Positions 47,090-55,796 of a stretch of DNA of 64,000 nt are shown here, piece by piece. How positions within the stretch are numbered: the first letter of the stretch is position 1; each line of letters starts with the position of its first letter. Origin of the DNA: Bradyrhizobium archetypum (GTDB lineage: Bacteria; Pseudomonadota; Alphaproteobacteria; Rhizobiales; Xanthobacteraceae); the NCBI RefSeq assembly GCF_013114835.1, contig NZ_JAAVLW010000010.1, positions 124,001-188,000 on the forward strand, written 5' to 3'. A program made the position numbers and the translations under genes. The notes under the pieces are model-generated. The model was not told where the DNA came from. It saw only the letters and a program-made list of their open reading frames with translations, and did no database searches.

Positions 47090-47480
47090 GAGCACTCTAG
47101 GAGGCCACACTCGAGAAAGGTGCACAATCGCTCGGGGCTCTGAACCGCATCTATTCCACAATGGAAGATACCCTCGATCCGCCGCTTCGTGCAAGGTTGA
47201 CGAGGCTAGGAGGTGCACCGAGATATCTGCAATATAGCGATGTCGGCTCCGGTCACCTCACTGCGCGCTTCGCTTGGGTGCAATAAACGTCGGCATTGCC
47301 GAGACAAGTCGGCTGGAGCACGTCGGGCTGCCGTTTTGGATCCAATCTCTTCTTTGCGCCGCATCGGGATCTTGAGCGCGTCTGTCTGGAAACGCCCGCA
47401 GTGAGTGTTCTCATATCAGCCAGCCTGCGCTGGGAAATGGTTTCCCACCATGGCAGTGGCCTGCATTTGGTCGCTTGTGT
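47090..47480 (+). pseudogene. Possible YcaO-domain remnant
   Basis: Split over frames: YSTMEDTLDPPLRARLTRLG, then INVGIAETSRLEHVGLPFW, then SVLISASLRWEMVSHHGSG. The middle piece resembles the start of YcaO proteins (GI-x-R-x-x-x-V-T-x-L-D-x-I-G-L-P-V/W) and the last the AK-x-SALMEAIEHHHAE stretch. Degraded and low confidence; no precursor peptide or TfuA partner seen. Confidence 0.25.
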
Positions 47481-47525
47481 CCTCGTACCTCAGGAAGCGA
47501 GGAGACGCATATGGTGGTGGCACAA

Positions 47526-47549
47526 TGGAATAATGGAATACTGGAATAA
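47526..47549. repeat. Three 8-bp tandem repeats
   Basis: TGGAATAA-TGGAATAC-TGGAATAA, ending 25 nt before the -35 of promoter copy C. Could be a small binding-site array or chance slippage product. Confidence 0.5.
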
Positions 47550-47574
47550 TGTTCAGCCAAGCCACTGAAAGGGG

Positions 47575-47605
47575 TTGAACCTTACGCTGCGTCAGGTTGT
47601 AGGCT
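47575..47605 (+). promoter_or_regulatory. MerR-type promoter, copy C (19-bp spacer)
   Basis: TTGAAC (47575-47580), 19 nt, TAGGCT (47600-47605). The spacer holds a strong dyad AACCTTACGC-TGCGTCAGGTT, the best palindrome of the three copies. An ATG at 47618 follows 12 nt after the -10, giving a short frame MTKATPRKQWISANAADGF that is soon interrupted, so the driven gene is probably decayed (a second frame MIASLELAPVRIDFPLMMPE follows at 47683). Confidence 0.55.
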
Positions 47606-47946
47606 TGGAAACCAATTATGACCAAAGCTACACCACGCAAGCAATGGATATCGGCTAACGCGGCAGACGGGTTCCCGTGCGCATGATCGCAAGTTTGGAA
47701 CTGGCGCCTGTTCGAATTGACTTCCCACTGATGATGCCGGAAGGCTGCGAGATCGTGCCGTTTGTCGAGTTCGCATCGGACGAAAGCAAAGAGCCAAAAG
47801 AGCGTCTTCAAGCATGTTGTGCGATCGAGCGGCCCGGCGCCCTCGTCACCAAGCTGGAACATCGGGATCGGCTCATCGATCAACGAGGCCGCCTTCGCCC
47901 AGGCAACCGCTGCCGGTAGCAACAATTAAGCACGTTCGAAAGCACG

Positions 47947-48960
47947 ATGAACGCCTTCAAATCGATTATTGGCAAAGTCGCCAGTGGCGCCACGCTGACC
48001 CGCGAGGAAGCGGCATCCGCTTTCGATAGCATGATGTCGGGCGAAGCCACACCCGCGCAGATGGGCGGACTTCTTATGGCGCTGCGGGTGCGCGGCGAGA
48101 CGGTGGAAGAGATTACCGGCGCGGCTTTTGCAATGCGGAGTAAGATGCTGCGAGTCAGTGCGCCGCAGGATCCCATTGACATTGTCGGGACTGGCGGCGA
48201 CGCCTCGGGCTCGGTCAACGTGTCGACTTGCGCCGCTTTCATCGTCGCTGGCGCTGGCGTAAGGGTTGCCAAACATGGCAATCGCGCACTGTCCTCGCGC
48301 TCGGGCGCAGCCGACGTTTTGGCGTCGCTCGGCGTGAGGATCGATATGGCCCCTGAAGACATCGCTCGCTGCGTACACGAAGCCGGCATCGGCTTCATGT
48401 TTGCGCCGGTCCACCATCCCGCCATGAAGCACGTTCACCCGACCCGGGTTGAGCTCGCTACCCGCACCATCTTCAATCTGCTCGGACCGCTGTGCAATCC
48501 GGCCAGCGTCAAGCGACAGATAGTCGGAGTGTTTTCGCGGCAGTGGGTGCTGCCCATGGCGCAGGTGTTGAAGAATCTTGGCGCTGAGTCAGTGTGGGTG
48601 GTGCACGGCTCGGACGGACTTGATGAGATCACCCTGACCGGCCCTACCTTGGTTGCCTCGATTGAGACCGGCGAGATCCGCACCTTCGAAGTGACCCCTG
48701 AACATGCCGGTCTCCCCCGCTGCGGCAGCGTGGGGCTGAAGGGCGGCGATGCCGATGCCAATGCAGTCGCGCTGCAAAGCGTGCTCGACGGCGCCCCAAG
48801 CCCGTATCGCGATATCGCGCTTCTCAATGCGGCCGCGGCATTGATCGTGGCCGGCCGTGCCAAAACCTTGAAGGAAGGCGTCGCCCTTGGGCAGAAATCG
48901 CTTGATAGCGGTGCCGCGGCGGCGCGATTGAAACATCTAGTCGCAATCTCTAATGCCTGA
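47947..48960 (+). CDS. trpD: Anthranilate phosphoribosyltransferase
   Basis: Second step of tryptophan synthesis: joins anthranilate and PRPP. The 337-residue protein has DIVGTGGDASGSVNVST (PRPP/glycine-rich loop, GTGGD) near residue 78, KHGNRALSSRSGAADVLASL near 107, and HPTRVELATRTIFNLLGPLCN. Full length and apparently functional. The start ATG 47947 has only weak ribosome-site sequence. trpC follows 15 nt downstream; trpG/trpE are not present in the window. Confidence 0.93.
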   Translation: MNAFKSIIGKVASGATLTREEAASAFDSMMSGEATPAQMGGLLMALRVRGETVEEITGAAFAMRSKMLRVSAPQDPIDIVGTGGDASGSVNVSTCAAFIVAGAGVRVAKHGNRALSSRSGAADVLASLGVRIDMAPEDIARCVHEAGIGFMFAPVHHPAMKHVHPTRVELATRTIFNLLGPLCNPASVKRQIVGVFSRQWVLPMAQVLKNLGAESVWVVHGSDGLDEITLTGPTLVASIETGEIRTFEVTPEHAGLPRCGSVGLKGGDADANAVALQSVLDGAPSPYRDIALLNAAAALIVAGRAKTLKEGVALGQKSLDSGAAAARLKHLVAISNA

Positions 48961-48975
48961 CAGCCGAGCTGACCG

Positions 48976-49794
48976 ATGTCCGACATTTTGACCAAGATCG
49001 AGGCCTACAAGCGCGAAGAGATCGCAGCCGCCAAGCGCGCCTTGCCGCTTTCAGAGGTCGAAGCGCTCGCGCGGCGGGCCCCGCCCCCGCGGGGTTTTCT
49101 CGCCGCCATCTGCAACAAGCACGCAGCAGATAAGTATGCGCTGATCGCCGAGATCAAGAAGGCCTCTCCCTCCAAAGGCCTTATCCGGGGCGACTTCGAT
49201 CCGCCCTCGCTTGCCAGGGCCTATGAAGCGGGCGGCGCGGCCTGTCTGTCGGTGCTGACTGATACGCCCTTCTTTCAGGGGCACCCTGATTTCATGATGG
49301 CGGCGCGCGCGGCAACATATCTGCCGGTGCTGCGCAAGGACTTCATGTTCGACACCTATCAGGTGACGGAAGCGCGCGCTCAGGGGGCCGATTGCATCCT
49401 GATCATCATGGCGGCGCTCGACGACGAAACCGCTCGCGAGATCGAGGCTGCGGCCCTGGCCTATGGCATGGATGTGCTGATCGAGATCCATGATCGCGAC
49501 GAGCTCGATCGGGCGCTAAAACTTCGATCGCCGATGATCGGCATCAACAACCGCAACCTGCGCACCTTCGAGACCACGCTTACGATCAGCGAGGCTCTGG
49601 CGCCGCTCATACCGAAGACTCGCCTGATCGTCGGCGCAAGCGGTATCTGCGCCCCGGGCGATATTCTGCGTCTTTCGCGGCTTGGCATTTCGACCTTCCT
49701 GGTCGGAGAAAGTCTGATGCGGCAGGCTGACGTGACGGCGGCGACCCGCGCGCTGCTCTCGCGGCAGGCGGCGGTTTCGACCGGAGCGCAGTGA
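48976..49794 (+). CDS. trpC: Indole-3-glycerol phosphate synthase
   Basis: Fourth step of tryptophan synthesis. A 272-residue TIM barrel with AEIKKASPSKGLIRGDFDP (catalytic Lys in IKKASPS near residue 60), LRKDFMFD, DCILIIMAAL, IGINNRNLRTFE and VGASGICAPGDI...FLVGESLMR phosphate-binding ends. Complete. It forms a bicistronic unit with trpD. The usual follow-on moaC/moeA genes of alphaproteobacteria are not seen. Confidence 0.93.
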   Translation: MSDILTKIEAYKREEIAAAKRALPLSEVEALARRAPPPRGFLAAICNKHAADKYALIAEIKKASPSKGLIRGDFDPPSLARAYEAGGAACLSVLTDTPFFQGHPDFMMAARAATYLPVLRKDFMFDTYQVTEARAQGADCILIIMAALDDETAREIEAAALAYGMDVLIEIHDRDELDRALKLRSPMIGINNRNLRTFETTLTISEALAPLIPKTRLIVGASGICAPGDILRLSRLGISTFLVGESLMRQADVTAATRALLSRQAAVSTGAQ

Positions 49795-50294
49795 TGGCGC
49801 GCAAAGCCTCCAAGCCGAGCTCGCTTCGCTCCGAATACTGCTCGCCGCAAACGACATTGAGGTGTCGCCGCTGTTCGACGAGGCTTAGTCAGCATTTAGA
49901 AGGTCCGCGGAACTCAATCAGCACCGAGCCGGTTGGTCCCCCCTGCATTTGACGACGGCCGAGAAGTGCGGCCCGTGATCGTGGCGCGAAATGCACCGTT
50001 TGCACGAAATAGCGGTGCATTAGCTTGAGACGGTAGAGCAAAATCATGGAAAGCTTTCAGAAATCGAGGCGGAGCTTCGTGAGATGAGGACGGTCTATGC
50101 TCGGAGCAGGCGCTTATCAGGCTGCAGGATGCGTACTATATCAATCTTGCCGAGCTGATCGAGGCCAAGGCGGCGCCTGACAGATCGACCGCCGCTCAGA
50201 TCGCCAGAGCCGGTGCGAAGCGGCCCACCGAGATCGTCGAAAAGACAGGCGGCTCGGGGACTCGCGCTTCGCGCAACCGGGAAGGAGACAAATA
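49795..50294. other. Intergenic, gene debris
   Basis: About 500 nt. A startless plus-strand stretch near 50065-50295 reads IEAELREMRTVYARSRRLSG then YYINLAELIEAKAAPDRSTA and ends NREGDK, clearly protein-like but shifted once and not identified. Confidence 0.35.
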
Positions 50295-50534
50295 ATGATG
50301 TCTTGGCGGACGGTCACGGTACTCGGATCAATCGCAACGATCGAACGCATGTTTCGTAAGTTTCGTGAGGTGATCGATACAGACGAGTCGATTTCGCCCG
50401 AGCTGCGGCTTTCGTTGCATGCGACGCTGGATGAGCGTCTTCTCTTCGGGAAAGAGCGCCTTTTCGGCAGTATCGGAAGGCAAGACGGCGCGGCGGCCAT
50501 GCCCATATCACCACCGAGGAACAATTCGCAGTGA
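50295..50534 (+). CDS. Hypothetical protein (79 aa)
   Basis: MMSWRTVTVLGSIATIERMF then RKFREVIDTDESISPELRLS and LHATLDERLLFGKERLFG. Starts at the end of the preceding debris, after GGAGACAAATA, an acceptable ribosome site. Not identified. Confidence 0.35.
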   Translation: MMSWRTVTVLGSIATIERMFRKFREVIDTDESISPELRLSLHATLDERLLFGKERLFGSIGRQDGAAAMPISPPRNNSQ

Positions 50535-50841
50535 ATGACGCCGCGCACAGACAGATCACGGACCGCCCGCCCTTCGGACGTACGGGCCCCCTTCGCCGTC
50601 GCTGTTGCTGCGCGACGAGGACGCGGCACGTGGTCGATCTGACGCAAAGGCACGCTGAACGTTATCATCCAGGCGGAACCACCGATTGTGTTCAGCTGGA
50701 TCGCAAGATCATGCTGTGGAGATGTCAGATCATCAGTGCGATCAAGCGCGAATTGCGCGGAGGCAAGTTCGAGAGCCGCGACCAACGCGATCTCCGCATA
50801 GCTCAAACGTTCGAAGTCAAACGCCACTCCGGAGCTGGGCT

Positions 50842-51366
50842 ATGAGCTGCCAATCGGCTCCCCGGATGAGCGACATTCAGTCCATCGAAGCGACTGAGTT
50901 TCGCCAGGCCATGCGAAATCTGGCGAGCGGCGTCTGCATTGTAGCAACCGGAACGGCTGTCGGACGGCGGGGGTTAACGGTCAGTTCTATTACTTCGATC
51001 TGCATGGAGCCACCGTGCTTGCTCGTCGGTATTAATGCCAGTTCCGAAACTCACGACGCGATACTCGCCAACGGCACTTTTGGCGTGAGTATGCTCGGCG
51101 GCAATCAGCAGGACCTCGCGCTGCGTTTCGCCGGCCGGCATGGCGCAAACGGTGTGCACCGTTTCGATACAGCGCCATGGGATCAGGGCGTCCTTGACGT
51201 CCCGGTTCTGCAAAGCGCAATTTGTGTGCTCGAATGCGTCTTGCATCACCACCAACTCGTCGGCACCCATCGGATCTTTATCGGCCGGGTTGTCGCTACG
51301 CGATCAGCTCAAGGCAATCCACTCATCAACTTCCGTGGCGAGCTTCGAACGCTACTGTACGGCTGA
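50842..51366 (+). CDS. Flavin reductase-like protein (HpaC/DIM6 family)
   Basis: About 174 residues. Pattern of NAD(P)H:flavin reductases: FRQAMRNLASGVCIVATGTA, GLTVSSITSICMEPPCLLVG, GTFGVSMLGGNQQDLALRFA, and ECVLHHHQLVGTHRIFIGRV. Such enzymes supply reduced FMN/FAD to a partner monooxygenase; no flavin monooxygenase is present in the window. Start at 50842 is supported by GGAG 8 nt upstream; the inner Met at 50866 is an alternative. Confidence 0.85.
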   Translation: MSCQSAPRMSDIQSIEATEFRQAMRNLASGVCIVATGTAVGRRGLTVSSITSICMEPPCLLVGINASSETHDAILANGTFGVSMLGGNQQDLALRFAGRHGANGVHRFDTAPWDQGVLDVPVLQSAICVLECVLHHHQLVGTHRIFIGRVVATRSAQGNPLINFRGELRTLLYG

Positions 51367-51452
51367 GTGCAGGTTTTCACCGCAACGTCGTTATTCGTAA
51401 CGAAACTCTCCGGCCAGGCCTATATTGAAAGTCGCAATGAAGGAGCCGAGTT

Positions 51453-51755
51453 ATGATGATAGAATGCTCGTCCGAGAGGGGAGTGCAATTGGCGAAGCCC
51501 ATCGATTTTTGCGGGTTTAAGCTCGTCTTGAAGGGCCCGCATGCCGCTAAGCCTTCAAACTTGAAAGGGATTGCGCTCGTTGACCACGGCAACGCGCTGG
51601 TGCCTATTGATTTAGTGCCTATCCTGCCTGGATGCCCCAAGGACAACGAAACCTGGGAAGCAGCCTACGCCAAGATGGTCGCAAACGCGCGCGAGCGCGG
51701 CTGGATTGACGCTAAAGCAAATGCGATTCGCGCACACATCGAAAGAAGGCTCTGA
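51453..51755 (+). CDS. Hypothetical protein (100 aa)
   Basis: MMIECSSERGVQLAKPIDFC, GFKLVLKGPHAAKPSNLKGI, VPILPGCPKDNETWEAAYAK and a helical tail ARERGWIDAKANAIRAHIER. AGGAGCC lies just before the start. Looks intact and translated; family not recognised, no membrane or signal segment. Confidence 0.55.
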   Translation: MMIECSSERGVQLAKPIDFCGFKLVLKGPHAAKPSNLKGIALVDHGNALVPIDLVPILPGCPKDNETWEAAYAKMVANARERGWIDAKANAIRAHIERRL

Positions 51756-52052
51756 TCAGAAAAATCCGAGGCAGCTCGCATCCTGAGTTAGTGCCCTGCA
51801 TGCGAGTGACACTCGTCCCTAATCTGTCTCGATAGCGACTCCTTTGGCAGCTCGGCATCTTGCCCAGAAGCGGACACCATGATGGCGGCAAGAAGATCAG
51901 CCATGAATGGAAACCCGACATGCATCAGCCGCGCCGCTCACTAAGACGACGCCTCAAGGCCTTGGCGCTGGAAACGCTGGCCCGTCTCGGGCCGGAGGAA
52001 ATGGCGGTGCTTCTTCAGCTTTCGAATCATCGCTGCTGCCGGAGGCTTAGGA

Positions 52053-52120
52053 GTTTGAACATATTCACACGACGGCCGCCCAAAAGAAGTTGAATCGCAC
52101 GTGGCGTCAAGTTGTAAGAT
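52053..52120 (+). promoter_or_regulatory. MerR-type promoter, copy B (19-bp spacer)
   Basis: TTGAAT (52090-52095), 19 nt, TAAGAT (52115-52120), the best -10 of the three. The upstream block GTTTGAACATATTCACACGA at 52053-52072 matches copy A at 18 of 20 positions and at the same distance (37 nt). It drives the tiny operon starting at 52209. Confidence 0.6.
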
Positions 52121-52208
52121 CTCGAAGTAGGTGCCAGCTTCCGGGCGCGCCGTGCTCAATCCGAGAAGCGTGGTTTTATTCTGTCCGCACAGATCCTTGG
52201 GAGCTGGT

Positions 52209-52343
52209 ATGGCGACAAGATCGCGTAAACGCATAAAGGTCGATTGGGCTGCAGAAGCTTCCAAGGGGCTATGGCGGCAAATTTTGCTCGCCACGATCGG
52301 CGCGACGCAAGAGATTGCCGAGTGTCTTGGAGCGGGAATGTGA
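52209..52343 (+). CDS. Small hypothetical protein (44 aa)
   Basis: MATRSRKRIKVDWAAEASKG then LWRQILLATIGATQEIAECL. Preceded by GGGAGCTGGT, a good ribosome site. Its TGA overlaps the GTG of the next gene (GTGA). Basic N-terminus plus amphipathic helix; no family recognised. Confidence 0.45.
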   Translation: MATRSRKRIKVDWAAEASKGLWRQILLATIGATQEIAECLGAGM

Positions 52344-52546
52344 AAAGACCTGACGGCTACAGGAAGGTCTTGCTACTCAATCACACTGAAGGCCAATGCC
52401 GGGCCATTGTTGGCCTCAAAGATGGAGATGCCGAAGCCGCCTATATGTGTGGCGAGCCTGTATTGAGAAGATCGCGCAGGAGACTCTCGTCATGGTGCGC
52501 TTATCACCATTGTCTGACGCACGCAGCCCCTGTCGAGCAAAACTGA
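52340..52546 (+). CDS. Small Cys/His protein (68 aa), GcrA-tail-like
   Basis: GTG start coupled to the preceding stop. KRPDGYRKVLLLNHTEGQCR, then a spacing C...C...C-x2-H-x-C (QCRAIVG, AAYMCGEPV, SSWCAYHHCLTH) that could bind zinc and loosely resembles the C-terminal Cys/His part of GcrA-type cell-cycle regulators. Whether it binds DNA is unknown. Confidence 0.4.
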   Translation: MKRPDGYRKVLLLNHTEGQCRAIVGLKDGDAEAAYMCGEPVLRRSRRRLSSWCAYHHCLTHAAPVEQN

Positions 52547-52767
52547 AGCACGTGAGCAAGAGCCTACACTTTGAGTCTCCGGATCACATCCATCCTAGCT
52601 GAGCTCATGAGATCGTCACAAGCTGCACTCTTTTGCAGATACCCGTCGGAAGGCCCCTCATCTAAGACAATAAAGCCATAATCGACACCTTCCGAGCGAC
52701 GTTGAGGAGCTCTCATTGGCCGCTTCGCGAGGCAAGTACTGTGCAAACCAGGGAAGACGGAAGACTG

Positions 52768-54306
52768 ATGGTTGATCTCTGCACGCTGATTGAGCGCAAC
52801 GCGGCGTTCTCTCCCGACAAGCCCGCGATCCATTTCGAGGGTGAGACCTTAAGCTACGCGATCTTCAATCAACGGATCGAGCAGGTCGCGCGCGCCCTAA
52901 AAAGCCAGCTCGGTGTCGAGAGAGGCGATCGCGTCGCGATCCTCAGCCTTAACCGGCCTGACCATCTGGTGTTGCTCTATGCCTGCGCGCGGCTCGGCGC
53001 AATGCTTGTACCACTGAACTGGAGGCTTGCGGTCGCCGAGCAGCTCTTCATCCTGTCCGATGCCGCCGCCAAGGTGCTGGTGATCGAACATGCCTTCGAG
53101 GCACTCCTGCCGCCGCTGGCGGAGCAACTGCCGGATATCTTTGTCGTCGGCTTGGATTTTGCGCCCCTCGGCGGAAGCAAATGGGATGGCCTGCTAGACC
53201 GAGGGCGCGGTGATGGTCGCAATCCGTACACGGACCTGTCCTGCCCGCTTCTGCTCGTCTATACCTCGGGCACCACAGGGCGGCCGAAAGGGGCTGTGCT
53301 GCGCCAAAAGGCCTTGCTGTGGAATGGGGTTATGAGTCAGCACATGCATGGCCTCACCTCGGCTGACCATGTCTTGACAGTGTTGCCGCTGTTCCATGTG
53401 GGTGGCCTCAATATCCAGACGACGCCAGCGTTGCATCACGGCGCGACGGTTACGATTCACACGCGGTTTACGCCAGAGGCGACGCTCGCTGCTTTCGAGC
53501 GCGAACGGCCAACTCTGGCCGTGTTGGTGCCTGCCACGATTCAGGCCCTAACCGAGCATCCCCAGTGGTCGACCACCGACCTAAGCTCACTCAGAGCAAT
53601 TTCCACCGGCTCAACCATGGTGCCGCACCACCTGATCGAACGCTTTGTCGCACGCAGCGTACCAGTGCTGCAGGTGTATGGCTCCACGGAGACTTGCCCA
53701 ATTGCTGTCTATACGAGACTCGGCGGTGATCTCTCGCGTGAGGGTACGGCTGGCTTGCCCGGCCTTTTCTGCGAAGCGGCAATCATGGATGATGCGGGCA
53801 ACAAGCTGCCGCCAGGCGCCCTGGGCGAGATCGCAGTGCGCGGGCCTAATGTCTTTTACGAATATTGGGGCAATCAAGAAGCAACGCGCGAGGCGCTGCA
53901 TAACGGCTGGTATCACACTGGCGATATCGGCCGCCGCGATGCTGACGGGTATTTTTGGGTCCATGATCGCAAGAAGAATTTGATCATTTCCGGCGGGGAA
54001 AACGTTTATCCAGCGGAAGTCGAGCGTGTGCTTATGGAGCATCCCGATGTCGCAGAATGCGCTGTCGTCGGTCGGCCCGATTCGCGCTGGGATGAAGTAC
54101 CAGTCGCCTATGTGATCAGGCGGTCGGGCGCGCGGATTGAAGCGGAAGCACTGACCGCGCATATGCAGTCGCAGCTCGCCCGTTTCAAAGTGCCGCGCGA
54201 AATCATTTTCACGGAAGAATTGCCGCGAACGGGCTTGGGCAAGATCCAGCATTTTATGCTGAAAGAGCTCGATGCGCGATCAAGTCGGCAGGGAGGCACC
54301 AAGTGA
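52768..54306 (+). CDS. Acyl-CoA synthetase (AMP-forming)
   Basis: ANL-superfamily ligase of 512 residues: LLVYTSGTTGRPKGAVL (P-loop, near residue 170), YGSTETCPI (A5), NGWYHTGDIGRRDADGYFWV (A7), HDRKKNLIISGGENVYPAEV (A8) and the catalytic Lys in the final GLGKIQHF. It activates a carboxylic acid as acyl-AMP and then CoA thioester; the chain length is not deducible. The Met at 52768 matches the family start; the longer frame upstream is not conserved-looking. The ATP-grasp ligase gene follows 173 nt later in the same direction and may be a partner. Confidence 0.9.
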   Translation: MVDLCTLIERNAAFSPDKPAIHFEGETLSYAIFNQRIEQVARALKSQLGVERGDRVAILSLNRPDHLVLLYACARLGAMLVPLNWRLAVAEQLFILSDAAAKVLVIEHAFEALLPPLAEQLPDIFVVGLDFAPLGGSKWDGLLDRGRGDGRNPYTDLSCPLLLVYTSGTTGRPKGAVLRQKALLWNGVMSQHMHGLTSADHVLTVLPLFHVGGLNIQTTPALHHGATVTIHTRFTPEATLAAFERERPTLAVLVPATIQALTEHPQWSTTDLSSLRAISTGSTMVPHHLIERFVARSVPVLQVYGSTETCPIAVYTRLGGDLSREGTAGLPGLFCEAAIMDDAGNKLPPGALGEIAVRGPNVFYEYWGNQEATREALHNGWYHTGDIGRRDADGYFWVHDRKKNLIISGGENVYPAEVERVLMEHPDVAECAVVGRPDSRWDEVPVAYVIRRSGARIEAEALTAHMQSQLARFKVPREIIFTEELPRTGLGKIQHFMLKELDARSSRQGGTK

Positions 54307-54479
54307 ATATCGCGGATTTGGCGCTGGCTATATTTCCCTTGCTGCCGCAGGCGATCTTCCGTGTCAGGCTCACTGAAGTCGTTTCGATCAACTGTTCTAC
54401 ATAAATACGCTGCCGCACGTTCATCGTAGTGCGGGACTGCGCTTCCGTCCCAATATACCAAGTCCCACGGAGCTCGTTG

Positions 54480-55796
54480 ATGCCGCGGATCCTAATTATG
54501 AACGCCGGTACCGCCCAAATGTCCGGTGCCGATCTGACGGCAATCCAACTTTCGCTTGCAGCCAAGTCGGCCTGGCGCTCCGTATGGTTTGCACAAGCGG
54601 GCGACCTAATTGTCTCTCCGGTAGCGATCCCAACTGACCTGCTACACTACGTTGGCGCGACGCTAAGGTTCGACCCATCGACTGTCCTGGTGCTCGTGCC
54701 AGAAAACGCGCACGAGACCCGGGTCCTTAGTGATTTCACTCTGCAGTCCACTACAATTGTTGAACAACTCCGCCGCCACATTCGTGAGAAAACACATTGG
54801 GAACTATGTGCTTGCTACTCTACTGAAGGCGTTGCGCGCTTAGCGGCGATGCTCGGCATACAGCAGAACGGGGACGACTTCGCCCTGCAGCGTGGCCCCG
54901 ATCTATTGAACCGCAAGAGCCACTTCCGTCAATTGGCAACAAGTGTCACGCTTCCGTTGCCCAGTGGATGCATAGCAACAAGCTCAGAAGAATTGTTCAG
55001 AGCGGTCAACTCCCTAAGGCTTGAAACCGGCACCGTCATTATAAAGTTAGACAATGGAGCCGGCGGGGTTGGAAATGTCATACTAACCGGCAAGGAGAGC
55101 GCTCCACTACCTGGGGCAAGGGAGACCCGGCGGGTCCTTTGGCCGTCGTTTGATCCTGATGCACTTTGGTCTGAGATGACAACCCCCTCGTGCAAAACAC
55201 TTGTCGTAGAATCATACCACGTGGCCCGTTCTCTGTTCTACCTTGAGTTTGAAATCGAGGAAAATGGTTCAATCGCATACGTCAACAGTGGAGACATACG
55301 TCTGCATCGAAGCGAAGATCGCTCCGAAAGAGCTCTCGTCTGGACTGGTCTAGAGCTTCCAAGCGACCTGAGCAATGAGCAGCACTCGACCGCTTACGCG
55401 CACGCCTATCGATTTGTGGAGCTTGCGCGGATCTTGGGTTACCGCGGAATGATTAACATAGATGCCATTTTCTCGATCGACGGGCGGCTGCTGTTTAATG
55501 AAGCGAACGGTCGGTGGGGCGGGGGCTCGGTACTGCACAGCATTGCTGACCGGTTGCTAGGAGCCGACTATTCCCATTCCTACGTGATTTCATCTGTGCG
55601 GAACGTCCGACTGAACTCCCTCCGAACGGCGATTGATTGTTTTGTCGATGAAGGATTGCTATTTGATAGCATACACAAGGAAGGCGTTATTCCGCTTGCC
55701 GCCGACCAAGAGGCAGGCACGGTGGAGTGTCTCGTGATCGCGCGCGACAGGCTGGTGGGCCGGAATTTCGAGCATCGATTATTGACGATGCTCTGA
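54480..55796 (+). CDS. ATP-grasp peptide ligase, PGM1-like
   Basis: A 438-residue protein starting MPRILIMNAGTAQMSGADLT, with GGAG 8 nt upstream. Residues 1-150 form a pre-ATP-grasp Rossmann-like domain. Residues about 150-365 carry ATP-grasp features: GTVIIKLDNGAGGVGNVIL (Lys and Gly-rich loop), VVESYHVARSLFYLEFEIEE, and the metal-binding end MINIDAIFSIDGRLLFNEAN followed by GRWGGGS. This matches ligases of the pheganomycin PGM1 type that join a carboxylate to an amine using ATP. The last 70 residues match the small C-terminal domain of that group. Natural-product assembly is the likely role. Confidence 0.8.
   Translation: MPRILIMNAGTAQMSGADLTAIQLSLAAKSAWRSVWFAQAGDLIVSPVAIPTDLLHYVGATLRFDPSTVLVLVPENAHETRVLSDFTLQSTTIVEQLRRHIREKTHWELCACYSTEGVARLAAMLGIQQNGDDFALQRGPDLLNRKSHFRQLATSVTLPLPSGCIATSSEELFRAVNSLRLETGTVIIKLDNGAGGVGNVILTGKESAPLPGARETRRVLWPSFDPDALWSEMTTPSCKTLVVESYHVARSLFYLEFEIEENGSIAYVNSGDIRLHRSEDRSERALVWTGLELPSDLSNEQHSTAYAHAYRFVELARILGYRGMINIDAIFSIDGRLLFNEANGRWGGGSVLHSIADRLLGADYSHSYVISSVRNVRLNSLRTAIDCFVDEGLLFDSIHKEGVIPLAADQEAGTVECLVIARDRLVGRNFEHRLLTML

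Noticed and set aside
47416..47925. 169-codon minus-strand frame
   Set aside because: It runs against promoter copy C and across gene debris, has no ribosome site and no similarity to anything I recognise.
50141..50827. 228-codon minus-strand frame opposite the flavin reductase leader
   Set aside because: Composition is Arg/Ser-rich without domains, and the opposite strand carries more protein-like segments.
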